Assembly (NCBI GenBank): GCA_012270485.1
Contig: JAAXIF010000098.1
Location: 243,113 to 307,112 of the forward strand
Direction: 5' to 3'
Source: Sphingobacteriales bacterium
Lineage (GTDB): Bacteria; Bacteroidota; Bacteroidia; Chitinophagales; Chitinophagaceae
Length of the DNA stretch: 64,000 nucleotides
In this document: positions 23,472-32,113 of the stretch, piece after piece
Layout of the letters: each line of letters starts with the position of its first letter
Numbering within the stretch: position 1 is the stretch's first letter
Notes under the pieces: generated by a model
Databases searched by the model: none
Seen by the model: the letters and a program-made list of their open reading frames with translations, nothing else
Told to the model about the DNA's origin: nothing
Made by a program: the position numbers and the translations under genes

Positions 23472-26000
23472 TTATAATTTGTCAATGGTTGTGAAATGGT
23501 AGCCTTTTGTTTTCAACGAAGTGATGATCTCAGGTAAACGGTTGTACAGTTTATCTTTTCTTCTTAGATCTGTACCTGCATGTATCAATAAGATTGCACC
23601 GTTCAATGTATGCTTTACTTCAAATGCTTTAAGCAGGTCAATTAGTTCTTCACTTGATTTATAAGAAGCCCCCATTTCCGGCCAGGTATAATCAGTATTG
23701 GTTCTTGTACCGGGTGTAAAACTCACCAATCGAACAAGTCTTTGTGAAAACCATTTTGATATTTTTTTATTCCACCATTCATAAGGCGGAATAAAATATT
23801 TTGGTTCTCCCTTCTTCAATAAACCCAAGGAGCGCATGGCTTCTATATTATTTTGATAATCGTTCTCCAAAGAATCTCTTGTTACCAAAATACTATCCCT
23901 ATTCTTCCAATCATTGTATAAAATATGCTGATCGGAATGCGCGCCTAAATAATGTTGTTGTTGATACAGCTTTTGAATCATAGGCTGAACCGTTTTATTA
24001 CGATACAATCTTCCAGTAAAAAAGAAAGATGCTTTGGCATTTTGTTGTTGCAAAATTTTCTGAATAACTGGCAATCCTTCTACATATTCATCTGCAGTAA
24101 AAACAATTGCGATAGATTTCTTAGTCATATCACCTCTCACAATAGCGCCATGTTGTAATGTAAAAGCAGGGTTTATAGAAGGATGAGCTGTCCAGCCACC
24201 ATTAGTTGTTGGTCTTGTTTCATTTTCTTTTGCTGCCAATAAATAAATCAAGGATGCTGTTCCATCCATCGTAGGTTCATTCGTACTATAATCACCATAA
24301 TCATCATGATAGACAGCCAGATCACTTTGAAAAGCAGCATATTCATCGGGGTCATTCAATTTGACACCAATCAGATTTTTATAGATGGCTGTGTATACCG
24401 GACCATCCACCAATCCACCATCAATAGGATACTTTTTCAAGTGTGTGAAGGCAGAATGCGGATCTACAGGCGTATCACCCCATGATGGTAATCCATAAAC
24501 CATACTCGTTCCCCATGGATTACAACCAAAGATCCAATCAATATTTGCTTGTTCCAGTTCGGTGTAACTATCGTCACCTGTCATGGTTCTGTACCAATAA
24601 CACTGCAATACAAATGAAACCGTAAGGTTATTGCTACACCAAATAAACGGAACACCTCGATAAAAAGCATTTTGTTTGGCTTTATTCCAAACCGCTTTGA
24701 TACCTGCTTCATAAAAATCATGAAGGGTATCACGCTGGTTATTATCCAGTGTCCCATTCGCTAACACATAGTGACCCGCATTCACGAACGGATACCATTC
24801 ATAATGATGGGCTGTATCTTTTCCCAGCCACGGTGTGATGGGTTCTTTTTTAGCGAAGGAATAAGCATCTGTGTGATAGATACCATCTTTAGTCCCTTTC
24901 GTTTGTGCCAATGTTGCTGCAGCCAATTCCATATCATCTACCCAATTCCCTTCTGCATAGATATAAGGTGATTTTACAGAAGCTGTTTGCGACACCCCTG
25001 GATATTGCTTGCCGAATCGATAGGCTGTTTCTGCCTTTTGTAATAATTTTTTGGAGAAGCGTTGATCTTTCTCCTGATAAACCTGCGCAGCCAATGCAAA
25101 AGTACTCGCATACTTACCGGCTGTTGAAGCAGTTCCTGTTGTTGCGTTCATGAACTTACCCCTTACTTGTGGCTTACCTGAAACAAAGTAAACAGGTCGC
25201 TCAAAGCCTTTGCCATAATAGTTGGTATCTTCTTTAGGAATGCGCATTTTCACATGATCTCTGTCATCACCCAACTGATTGAACATGATACCATCAGAAG
25301 GATTCATTTTCAATAACCAATCCAATCCCCATTTGGCTTCATCCAAAATATCTGCTACACCATTTTTCCCATCCAATCCATTGGCTTGCTTTTCATCACT
25401 GAATACCCTTCCGAAACTTTTATAAGCTGATAATAAATGCCAGGCTGCATTGGCAGAGGTAGTCGTGTATTGTAAATAATCACTTGCATCATGCCATCCA
25501 CCACTTACATCAATATATGTGCTATCGGGCATTGGACCATACAAAGTATATCCATCATGGGTATGACAACTATCTTTTAAATACGGATTAAAACCACTTC
25601 TTTGTTGACGCATATATCGCAAACAGAAATCAGCGGTTCCTTTATAAACATCCTGATCAATTTTAAATATGGGTGATACAGTATTACCTGCACGAAGAAA
25701 ATAACGTCCGGGTTTACGAAATGAAGTGAACCTAACTCGTGCCGTTTTATTAAACGGACCATAAGCCCCAAAAGCTTCTAACTGATCAATGGAGTAAACA
25801 GCTTCATTCGTCTCAGCATTCACCAACTCAATCTTTTCTGGTAAAACATTCTCTTTACTACACCAAACTGCTACTTTACTGCCATTGGGAGTATAGCCCA
25901 GTTGATTGATACGAATCCAATGTTGTGGGTCCTCTGATTTTTTAAATGCAACGCAAAGAATGAATACAATAATTCCAACAAAGAACAATATTCTTTTCAT
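23472..26000 (-). CDS. Glycoside hydrolase family 9 / polysaccharide deacetylase fusion
   Basis: An 842-residue exported enzyme. A hydrophobic N-terminal signal (ILFFVGIIVFILCVAF) is followed by an Ig-like CelD_N domain (IRINQLGYTPNGSKVAVW), then the GH9 catalytic domain with WHDASDYLQY (nucleophile-activating Asp pair), the His-containing DPHSAF, and the acid in TNEPTMDGTASL. From about residue 615 comes a NodB-like deacetylase domain: IAIVFTADEYVEG as motif 1, HSDQH as the metal-binding motif 2, PPYEWW as motif 3, and AILLIHAG as the last motif. Motif 1 departs from the usual TFDDG. GH9 enzymes are endo-glucanases or exo-glucosaminidases; with a deacetylase attached, an amino-sugar polymer is a reasonable but unproven target. 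Confidence 0.88.
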   Translation of the reverse strand: MKRILFFVGIIVFILCVAFKKSEDPQHWIRINQLGYTPNGSKVAVWCSKENVLPEKIELVNAETNEAVYSIDQLEAFGAYGPFNKTARVRFTSFRKPGRYFLRAGNTVSPIFKIDQDVYKGTADFCLRYMRQQRSGFNPYLKDSCHTHDGYTLYGPMPDSTYIDVSGGWHDASDYLQYTTTSANAAWHLLSAYKSFGRVFSDEKQANGLDGKNGVADILDEAKWGLDWLLKMNPSDGIMFNQLGDDRDHVKMRIPKEDTNYYGKGFERPVYFVSGKPQVRGKFMNATTGTASTAGKYASTFALAAQVYQEKDQRFSKKLLQKAETAYRFGKQYPGVSQTASVKSPYIYAEGNWVDDMELAAATLAQTKGTKDGIYHTDAYSFAKKEPITPWLGKDTAHHYEWYPFVNAGHYVLANGTLDNNQRDTLHDFYEAGIKAVWNKAKQNAFYRGVPFIWCSNNLTVSFVLQCYWYRTMTGDDSYTELEQANIDWIFGCNPWGTSMVYGLPSWGDTPVDPHSAFTHLKKYPIDGGLVDGPVYTAIYKNLIGVKLNDPDEYAAFQSDLAVYHDDYGDYSTNEPTMDGTASLIYLLAAKENETRPTTNGGWTAHPSINPAFTLQHGAIVRGDMTKKSIAIVFTADEYVEGLPVIQKILQQQNAKASFFFTGRLYRNKTVQPMIQKLYQQQHYLGAHSDQHILYNDWKNRDSILVTRDSLENDYQNNIEAMRSLGLLKKGEPKYFIPPYEWWNKKISKWFSQRLVRLVSFTPGTRTNTDYTWPEMGASYKSSEELIDLLKAFEVKHTLNGAILLIHAGTDLRRKDKLYNRLPEIITSLKTKGYHFTTIDKL

Positions 26001-26040
26001 ACGGCTGTTTTGGGTCAATAAAGATACCTGATTAACTACT

Positions 26041-26118
26041 CTCTGCGAAACCTCAGCGTACTTCTTTCTCTGCGGTTCATTATCACCGCAGAGAAAAGAG
26101 AAAAAGAGTTTCGCAGAG
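26041..26118. repeat. Nested hairpin of CTCTGCG-type words in a divergent promoter region
   Basis: Outer arms CTCTGCGAAAC (26041-26051) and GTTTCGCAGAG (26108-26118) and inner arms TTCTCTGCGGT (26066-26076) and ACCGCAGAGAA (26085-26095) are perfect 11-bp pairs. The inner loop is 8 nt, tcattatc. It lies between the divergent GH9 and FAH genes, so it is not simply a terminator; it could form leader RNA structure on either side. Confidence 0.9.
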
Positions 26119-26156
26119 ATTTTTTAAACTATTTTCGCCACTCAAATGATGGCATT

Positions 26157-27164
26157 ATGAAACTTGTTTCTTACTTATCTGATGGTCGTGATCAACTTGC
26201 ATTTTTGGTAGATGGTTATTTGTTCGATTGTGATCTGGTACATCCTGAATTACCCAGTAGCATGAATATGTTCCTGCAATATTGGGATGATATGTTTCCT
26301 ATTGCACAACAAGTGAATGCCGCTATTAAAGATGGTAGAATAGGAAAAGAAAGAGGCGTTGATATACAAGTACAAAACTTACTGGCACCTGTTCCATTCC
26401 CAACATCTTGTAGAGATGGATATGCTTTTCGTCAACATGTTGCCGCAGCTCGTCGTAATCGTAAAGTAGAGATGATTCCTGAATTTGATCAGTATCCTAT
26501 TTTCTACTTTACCAATCACCACAGCATTCAAGGACCCGGCGATATCTATTGCATGCCCGATCATTTTGAAAAACTTGATTTTGAACTCGAAGCCGCTATC
26601 GTGATCTGTAAAAGCGGAAAAAATATTCCTGCTGAAGATGCGGATCAATACATCGGCGGACTCATGATCATGAATGATATGAGTGCTAGAAGATTACAAA
26701 TGGAAGAGATGTTATTGAACCTGGGGCCGGCGAAAGGAAAAGATTTTTCAACAGTAATTGGACCTTGTCTTGTGACGCTCGATGAGTTGGAATCTTATGA
26801 AATACCCGCCAAACCCGGACACTCCGGTAAGAACTGGAACCTGGGAATGAAATGTTGGGTGAATGGAGTACAAGTAAGTGAAGGTAATGTTGGAGATATG
26901 GACTGGACTTTTGCAGAGATCATTGAGCGTTGTGCTTATGGCGTACAATTACATCCGGGAGACGTGATCGGAAGTGGTACGGTAGGAACCGGCTGCTTTC
27001 TGGAACTGAATGGAACCGGCAAACTGAATGACCCCAATTACCAGGAACAATGGCTACAACCCGGAGATACCGTTACAATGGAGATCGAAGGCATCGGAAT
27101 ACTTGAAAATACGATTGTGAAAGAGGATACTGACTTTTCTATTTTAGCGAAGAAGAAGGGTTAG
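26157..27164 (+). CDS. Fumarylacetoacetate hydrolase family protein
   Basis: A 335-residue FAH-fold enzyme. The catalytic region carries the metal site: YFTNHHSIQGPGD, DFELEAAIVICKSG (the two Glu), and MNDMSARRLQ (Asp), followed by KGKDFSTVIGPCLVT and the DVIGSGTVGTGC loop. Members hydrolyse C-C bonds in 4-hydroxy-2-oxo acids in aromatic amino-acid breakdown. Length (about 335) and the N-terminal FAH_N-like part resemble the fumarylacetoacetase branch of tyrosine catabolism, but no neighbouring pathway gene confirms it. It is a single-gene unit; its stop codon overlaps the hairpin arm at 27164. Confidence 0.88.
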   Translation: MKLVSYLSDGRDQLAFLVDGYLFDCDLVHPELPSSMNMFLQYWDDMFPIAQQVNAAIKDGRIGKERGVDIQVQNLLAPVPFPTSCRDGYAFRQHVAAARRNRKVEMIPEFDQYPIFYFTNHHSIQGPGDIYCMPDHFEKLDFELEAAIVICKSGKNIPAEDADQYIGGLMIMNDMSARRLQMEEMLLNLGPAKGKDFSTVIGPCLVTLDELESYEIPAKPGHSGKNWNLGMKCWVNGVQVSEGNVGDMDWTFAEIIERCAYGVQLHPGDVIGSGTVGTGCFLELNGTGKLNDPNYQEQWLQPGDTVTMEIEGIGILENTIVKEDTDFSILAKKKG

Positions 27165-27230
27165 GTACAAGGTGCTAGGTACTGGTATTATGTAAAAAAG
27201 GTGTTACCTTAAAACCTAGCACCTTGTACC
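27164..27230. repeat. Perfect 17-bp hairpin of GGTACAAGGTGCTAGGT words
   Basis: GGTACAAGGTGCTAGGT (27164-27180) and its exact reverse complement (27214-27230) flank a 33-nt loop. The first base of the left arm is the last base of the FAH gene's TAG stop codon. Secondary copies of the word (AGGTACTGG, GGTGTTACC) lie in the loop. Confidence 0.9.
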
Positions 27231-27310
27231 CAGCACCACCCCAACGTTTTAACACAATTTCAACCCTCGGTTCCGTATATTTGATATGCTCAAAAACTAA
27301 AACGAATCAT

Positions 27311-27523
27311 ATGAAAAAAGTAATTGTACTTGCAATGGCGGCTTTCCTGGTAACGGGTGTGTCATTAGCCAACGACCATAAGCACGATGGTGGTAAAAAA
27401 TGTGCAAAAGCAAAAGAATGCAGCAAGGAAGGTAAAGAGTGCTGCAGTAAAGATGCTAAAAAAGAAACCAAAGAGACTAAAGAAGCTAAAAAAACAGAGA
27501 CTAAGAAAACCACTAAGGCTTAA
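27311..27523 (+). CDS. Small secreted Lys/Cys-rich protein (70 aa)
   Basis: A signal peptide (MKKVIVLAMAAFLVTGVSLA) is followed by 50 residues dominated by Lys and Glu: NDHKHDGGKKCAKAKEC, KECCSKDAKK, then a KET/KK repeat tail. Four Cys and two His near the mature N-terminus could bind metal. The upstream frame to 27224 is repeat-derived, so the ATG at 27311 is used. A TATATTTG box (27276-27283) fits the Bacteroidota -7 element, 27 bp upstream. A strong terminator follows. Function is unknown; a periplasmic metal-binding or structural peptide is conjecture. Confidence 0.75.
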   Translation: MKKVIVLAMAAFLVTGVSLANDHKHDGGKKCAKAKECSKEGKECCSKDAKKETKETKEAKKTETKKTTKA

Positions 27524-27541
27524 TCTTTTTCTGTTGCTAAT

Positions 27542-27573
27542 AAAAAAGGATGTCATTTTTGACACCCTTTTTT
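27542..27573. terminator. Bidirectional intrinsic terminator
   Basis: AAAAAAGGATGTCA (27542-27555), loop tttt, TGACACCCTTTTTT (27560-27573). The stem has one wobble position and A/T tracts on both sides. It lies between the convergent small secreted protein gene and the HAD gene. Confidence 0.9.
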
Positions 27574-27575
27574 AT

Positions 27576-28271
27576 TTATAAGATATGTTCCAATTCTTTG
27601 AGGTGATACACTGTATAGGTGGGTTGTATATGTGCAGCAATATTCAAATGATTCACAAACACAGTATCCATCCCCGCATTGATACCGCCTTGAATATCAG
27701 CATCCAAATTATCGCCAATCATGATGCTTTCTTTCTCATTAGCCCCTGTTTGTTGAAAGGCATAATCAAAAATCTCCTTATGCGGTTTTAAACTATTACT
27801 TGCTTCTGATGTAATCACCGCATTAAAATAGGCATGCAATCCTGAACTCTGCAATTTATTGTGTTGCACTTTTTCAAAGCCATTGGTAACAAGATGCAGA
27901 TGATAGCCCTTGGTCTTCAGGTATTCCAGTATTTCAAATGTATACGGGAAAATTGCTTTTTTTGAGGGTAAGGTTTCTAAAAATTGAACTGCCATGTTAC
28001 GAGACAATTCCTCATCTGCTAGTTTATAATCCAGCAAAGTCAGCCACATTCTTTTCCATCTCAACTCATCTTGTTTAATAAAACCTTTGGTATATCGATC
28101 CCATAAGCGTTCATTATGGTAACTGTATCGATCAAAGAATCCATCAAAATCTTCAATACCTCTTTTACTCAACTCATGACTGTGATACAGATCATTCAAT
28201 GTGTCTTTGGCATTGGTTTCAAAATCCCATAAAGTATGATCCAGATCGAAAAAAATATGACGATAGCGCAT
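27576..28271 (-). CDS. HAD-family hydrolase, YjjG-type noncanonical pyrimidine nucleotidase
   Basis: A 231-residue haloacid-dehalogenase protein. Motif I is FFDLDHTLWDFE (nucleophile Asp and acid Asp), motif II HLVTNGF, the motif III lysine lies in NSLKPHKEIFDYAF, and motif IV is MIGDNLDADIQGGINAGM. The DLDHTLWDFETN start is typical of the YjjG group, which removes phosphate from nucleotides such as dUMP and modified pyrimidine nucleotides as house-cleaning. It is convergent with the small secreted protein gene and divergent from the SDR gene. Confidence 0.88.
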   Translation of the reverse strand: MRYRHIFFDLDHTLWDFETNAKDTLNDLYHSHELSKRGIEDFDGFFDRYSYHNERLWDRYTKGFIKQDELRWKRMWLTLLDYKLADEELSRNMAVQFLETLPSKKAIFPYTFEILEYLKTKGYHLHLVTNGFEKVQHNKLQSSGLHAYFNAVITSEASNSLKPHKEIFDYAFQQTGANEKESIMIGDNLDADIQGGINAGMDTVFVNHLNIAAHIQPTYTVYHLKELEHIL

Positions 28272-28391
28272 GTCACAAAGTTAATACCTTATTGTACAGG
28301 TCTTATCATTACCTTATTGCTAAAGAATCAGCTATCAGAATCCGTATAAAATGATTTACTTCGTAGTGTTCTAACTATTATCTTTCTGTAT

Positions 28392-29090
28392 ATGAAAATC
28401 GTTATTACTGGAGCCTCAAAGGGAATTGGCAAAGCCATTGCTGAACGCTTTGCACAAGATGGTCATCATTTACTGCTATGCAGTAGAGGTGAAAAATCTT
28501 TGTATGATTGTGTTGAAGATTTACAAACGCGCTTCCCCCATGTAACGATTCACGCCAGACCAACAGACATGTCTGTACAATCAGAAGTACTGGCATTTGC
28601 CCATTGGTGTTTAGAACAAGGCACTTCGGATATCATCGTTAATAACGCAGGTAATTTTATTCCGGGTAGTGTTCATAATGAGCCGGAAGGTGCATTGGAT
28701 GAAATGTTACAAGCCAATTTGTTCAGTGCCTATCATCTTACCAGGGCTTTGTTACCATCGATGATGGCAGCGAAATCCGGACATATTTTCAATATTTGCT
28801 CCATTGCTTCCTTACAGGCCTATGCAAACGGAGGGAGCTATAGTATCAGTAAATATGCCTTATCAGGTTTCAGTCGTAATCTCAGAGAAGAAATGAAACC
28901 TCATGGTATTAAGGTAACAGCCGTCTACCCAGGTGCAGCACTGACCGCCAGTTGGGATGGTTTCAATATAGACCCCAAACGCATCATGGAAGCTGATGAT
29001 ATCGCCAAAATGGTATACGCAGCCGCCCACCTCTCTCCCATGGCGGTAGCTGAGGATATTATTTTACGTCCGCAGTTGGGGGATTTGTAG
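28392..29090 (+). CDS. Short-chain dehydrogenase/reductase
   Basis: A 232-residue classical SDR. The nucleotide-binding motif TGASKGIG lies at residues 6-13, NNAG near 85-88, the active-site Ser in NICSIASLQAY, and the catalytic pair in YSISKYALSGF (Tyr-x3-Lys). The basic residue in CSRGE after strand 2 suggests NADP(H). It is a single-gene unit, with the perfect hairpin at 29095-29174 starting 5 bp after the stop codon. The substrate is unknown. Confidence 0.9.
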   Translation: MKIVITGASKGIGKAIAERFAQDGHHLLLCSRGEKSLYDCVEDLQTRFPHVTIHARPTDMSVQSEVLAFAHWCLEQGTSDIIVNNAGNFIPGSVHNEPEGALDEMLQANLFSAYHLTRALLPSMMAAKSGHIFNICSIASLQAYANGGSYSISKYALSGFSRNLREEMKPHGIKVTAVYPGAALTASWDGFNIDPKRIMEADDIAKMVYAAAHLSPMAVAEDIILRPQLGDL

Positions 29091-29094
29091 GTAG

Positions 29095-29174
29095 TAGTCC
29101 ATGGTCGATAGTCGATAGTCCATAGGAATACCCAATCTTTTTACTATGGACTATCGACTATCGACCATGGACTA
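29095..29174. repeat. Perfect 31-bp hairpin of AGTCCATGGTCGATAGTC words
   Basis: The arm 29095-29125 (words AGTCCATGG, TCGATAG, TCGATAG, TCCATAG) is exactly complementary to 29144-29174, with an 18-nt loop. It begins 5 bp after the SDR gene's stop codon. Related imperfect copies are at 8955-9073 and 33715-33789. A perfect arm of this length suggests recent formation or active homogenisation. Confidence 0.95.
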
Positions 29175-29252
29175 TTCACCGTAACAATTTCTTCATCCCC
29201 TCCTAACATTCTATTCATACTGTATGAGCAGTTTTGTAAAACCTCATAATGT

Positions 29253-30110
29253 ATGGAAAGACGTCCGCTTGATGTTGTGGTAATGAGCGATCTTCATTTG
29301 GGCACTTATGGTTGTCATGCCAAAGAGATTGTCAACTATCTGAAAAGTATTCAGCCACAAATTCTTGTCCTCAACGGCGATATCATCGATATATGGCAGT
29401 TCAGTAAACGATATTTTCCTGTTGCACATATGCAGGTGATCAAAGAGATCATGCATTTACTCAGCAAAGGAACCCGCGTTATTTATATCACCGGTAATCA
29501 TGATGAAGCACTACGCCGCTACTCCGATATGCACATGGGCAATTTCCAGTTGACAGATAAAGTAGTGATGGAGATCAACGGTAAAATGACCTGGATCTTT
29601 CATGGTGATGTTTTTGATGCCACTACAAAAGGCAGTGCTAAATTATTGGCCAAGCTTGGTGGACATGGCTACGATCTCCTCATTCTGATCAATAGTCTGA
29701 TCAATCGTTGTTTGAAACTGATGGGCAGAGAGAAAATGAGCTTCAGTAAAAAAGTAAAAAACAGTGTCAAGAAAGCAGTATCCTGGATCGGGAATTTTGA
29801 ACAAACAGCAGCAGAATTGGCCATTGAAAAGAAATATGATTATGTCATCTGCGGACATATTCACCAGCCACAAAAAAGAGTCATTACAACCAAATACGGA
29901 CATGTTACCTACCTCAATAGTGGCGACTGGATTGAAAACCTAACCTCACTCGAATACCAAAACAATGAATGGACGATTTATCAATACGATGAAAAACAAT
30001 TCGCAGATACGGTCGCTCCGGTAGTTACTATGGAGAAGAAATTACCACAGTTGAATGTGGTGACCGATGAGATAGCCTTATTCATTCACTCTTTAGCCAT
30101 TCAACCATGA
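29253..30110 (+). CDS. Metallophosphoesterase, LpxH-like UDP-2,3-diacylglucosamine diphosphatase family
   Basis: A 285-residue calcineurin-like phosphoesterase. The metal-binding motifs are all visible: SDLHLG (residues 12-17), NGDIIDIW (about 41-48), TGNHDE (about 75-80), FHGDVFD, and CGHIHQP near 200. Members of this Bacteroidota group are annotated as UDP-2,3-diacylglucosamine pyrophosphatase-like, the lipid A step between LpxB's substrates, but genuine LpxH identity is not proven. It overlaps the next gene, a glycosyltransferase, by 4 bp (ATGA), which suggests shared work on a cell-envelope glycoconjugate. Confidence 0.85.
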   Translation: MERRPLDVVVMSDLHLGTYGCHAKEIVNYLKSIQPQILVLNGDIIDIWQFSKRYFPVAHMQVIKEIMHLLSKGTRVIYITGNHDEALRRYSDMHMGNFQLTDKVVMEINGKMTWIFHGDVFDATTKGSAKLLAKLGGHGYDLLILINSLINRCLKLMGREKMSFSKKVKNSVKKAVSWIGNFEQTAAELAIEKKYDYVICGHIHQPQKRVITTKYGHVTYLNSGDWIENLTSLEYQNNEWTIYQYDEKQFADTVAPVVTMEKKLPQLNVVTDEIALFIHSLAIQP

Positions 30111-31162
30111 GTATGAAAATATTATACGCCGTTCAAGCAACCGGTAACGGACATATCAGTAGAGCGATGGAGCTCATGCCGTTTTTACAACAGTATGGCG
30201 AGGTAGATGTTTTTTTAAGTGGTAGTAATAGTAATCTTCAACCTGATCTACCCGTAAAATTTCGCAGCAATGGATTGAGTTTGTTTTATGGGAATACCGG
30301 TGGATTGGATTATTGGCGTATGTGGAAAGAGTTAGATCTAAGAAGAATATGGAAAGAAGCAAAAGAGTTGCCGGTAGAAAAATATGATCTGGTGATCAAT
30401 GATTTCGACAGTATTACTTCCATAGCGTGTAAACTAAAAAAGATAAAAAGTATTGGCTTCGGACACCAGGCAAGTTTTCAAAGTGCGTTAACACCAAGAA
30501 ATAACAAGAAAGATCTTGCAGGTGAAATAATATTGAAACATTATGCAACTTCATCAGCATACATCGGTTTACATTTCGCATCTTATGATGATTTTATTTA
30601 TCCGCCTGTTATCAAAGAAGAAGTTTTAAAAGCTGATCCAACAGATCAAGGACATGTTACAGTATATCTTTCTCATTATAGTGATGAAGTGGTAATCCAT
30701 GCTTTGCAAAAGATCAAGGATGTTCGCTTTGAAGTGTTTTCAAAAAAGGTAAAATCAGTAACTACACTTGCCAATGTGAAATTATTCCCGATCAGCAATA
30801 CAGGTTTTACGCAAAGTATGATTCATTCGAAAGGGGTCATTACCGGCGCAGGTTTTGAAACACCCGCAGAAGCTTTGTACTTAGGTAAACAATTGTTATG
30901 CTTACCCATACGCGGACAATATGAGCAACTATGCAATGCCGCTGCGTTGAAAGATTTTGGTGTCACCATCATCGATAAAGTCAATAATGATTTTGCACAG
31001 CAAGTCTACCAATGGCTTCAGGCATGTACTGCAAAACAACTTTCGCTCACACATAGTACTTATGAAATTGTACAACAAGCAATTGAGTTGGGCAGAAGTT
31101 TACAGCCGGCTAAAAAAGAGGAATCTTTACTAAACGAAGAAGACTTACTGGCTTTATTTTAA
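30107..31162 (+). CDS. Glycosyltransferase family protein (GT28-like, MJ1255/VC2487 type)
   Basis: A 351-residue GT-B-type protein. The N-terminus YAVQATGNGHISRAMELMPFL matches the GxGH/R loop of the TIGR00661-like group. The C-terminal nucleotide-sugar half contains GVITGAGFETPAEALYLGKQLLCLPI, the equivalent of the MurG/GT28 donor-binding motif, and RGQYEQLCNAAAL. It is translationally coupled to the phosphoesterase (4-bp overlap). Its final stop codon TAA overlaps the stop of the convergent flavin reductase within a TTAA. Substrates are unknown. Confidence 0.85.
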   Translation: MSMKILYAVQATGNGHISRAMELMPFLQQYGEVDVFLSGSNSNLQPDLPVKFRSNGLSLFYGNTGGLDYWRMWKELDLRRIWKEAKELPVEKYDLVINDFDSITSIACKLKKIKSIGFGHQASFQSALTPRNNKKDLAGEIILKHYATSSAYIGLHFASYDDFIYPPVIKEEVLKADPTDQGHVTVYLSHYSDEVVIHALQKIKDVRFEVFSKKVKSVTTLANVKLFPISNTGFTQSMIHSKGVITGAGFETPAEALYLGKQLLCLPIRGQYEQLCNAAALKDFGVTIIDKVNNDFAQQVYQWLQACTAKQLSLTHSTYEIVQQAIELGRSLQPAKKEESLLNEEDLLALF

Positions 31163-32040
31163 TTACAAAGTAATACCTGCCAGGCTTTTTCAATATTTCC
31201 GGTATTCAATAATTCAGCAGCATACTTGTGTAACTCTGTTTCCATTTCCGCCGGACTCACCGAATAATATTGAAAGATATTTTTTACCCGATCATCGCTA
31301 AAAGAAGCATCGATATCAGGCATAGCATGTACATTTCCTAACATGCCCAAATGATTTCCCGTAAGTATGTTACTATTACGAATACTGTCTGGCAGTTGAT
31401 CTACACCAATACCTAATTGAGTATTCGGTTTGGGAACTTTGAATAAATTGGTATGATCCACTTTACAATACCAATCGCCTCCTAGTCTGGCAACGAGTTC
31501 TAATTTCTGCTGATCAATTTTTCCATCATCACCTAAGATGCTTTCATCTACATGCATACAAAGCACTTCGGCGATCACCAATTGTCCTGCACCGCCATTT
31601 TCACCCAAACTCTTTACTTCATTGACTTTACACTCCAGTTTAATCTTGGCTTCTTTCACCATGGGTGGCTGAACACGTGTGGATGGTTGCTCTGTAAAAC
31701 CGGCTTTTCCAAACTCATTGATCCCTTTCGGAAACTCACAACTCGATAAACTGGTTTGCTGTACCATCGCATAATCAACAATATTGATCACACACTCAGG
31801 AACTTCTAACACATTTTCTAAAGTATGCTTGGTGGTATTATCGCGACCCCTTCTGGCAGGTGAGAATATGACAATAGGTGGATTGGAAGAAAACAAATTA
31901 AAAAAGCTAAATGGACTCAGGTTCACATTACCCTGTTTATCAATTGTACTGGCAAAACAAATAGGTCTGGGTGCAATCGCATGTTGCAACCATTGCTGTT
32001 TTTCCATTACAGGTAGTGAGCTGATATCAATTGTTTTCAT
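31159..32040 (-). CDS. Flavin reductase family protein (FMN-binding)
   Basis: A 293-residue protein of the flavin-reductase-like, FMN-binding split-barrel family. Visible features are RPICFASTIDKQGNVNLSPFSFFN (residues about 24-47), PARRGRDNTTKHTLENV for FMN phosphate contact, ECVINIVDY, and a C-terminal extension of about 90 residues that includes a conserved-looking GNHLGMLGNVHAMPD segment. It likely reduces or binds FMN, with NAD(P)H as partner, but no dedicated oxygenase is next to it. It is convergent with the glycosyltransferase. Confidence 0.88.
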   Translation of the reverse strand: MKTIDISSLPVMEKQQWLQHAIAPRPICFASTIDKQGNVNLSPFSFFNLFSSNPPIVIFSPARRGRDNTTKHTLENVLEVPECVINIVDYAMVQQTSLSSCEFPKGINEFGKAGFTEQPSTRVQPPMVKEAKIKLECKVNEVKSLGENGGAGQLVIAEVLCMHVDESILGDDGKIDQQKLELVARLGGDWYCKVDHTNLFKVPKPNTQLGIGVDQLPDSIRNSNILTGNHLGMLGNVHAMPDIDASFSDDRVKNIFQYYSVSPAEMETELHKYAAELLNTGNIEKAWQVLLCN

Positions 32041-32057
32041 GAACGCTGATTATAAAA

Positions 32058-32105
32058 AGCCACAGATTCACAGATTATTCGAAAGTAATCTGTGAATCTG
32101 TGGCT
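32058..32105. repeat. Perfect 20-bp hairpin of the TGTGAATCTGTGGC family (inverted copy, 8-nt loop)
   Basis: AGCCACAGATTCACAGATTA (32058-32077) and its exact reverse complement (32086-32105) flank the 8-nt loop ttcgaaag. It ends 8 bp before the stop of the psd gene (minus strand), so on that strand it follows psd closely and precedes the flavin reductase. Same word family as 17269-17314 and 36142-36185, in opposite orientation. Confidence 0.95.
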
Positions 32106-32113
32106 CAAGAAAA

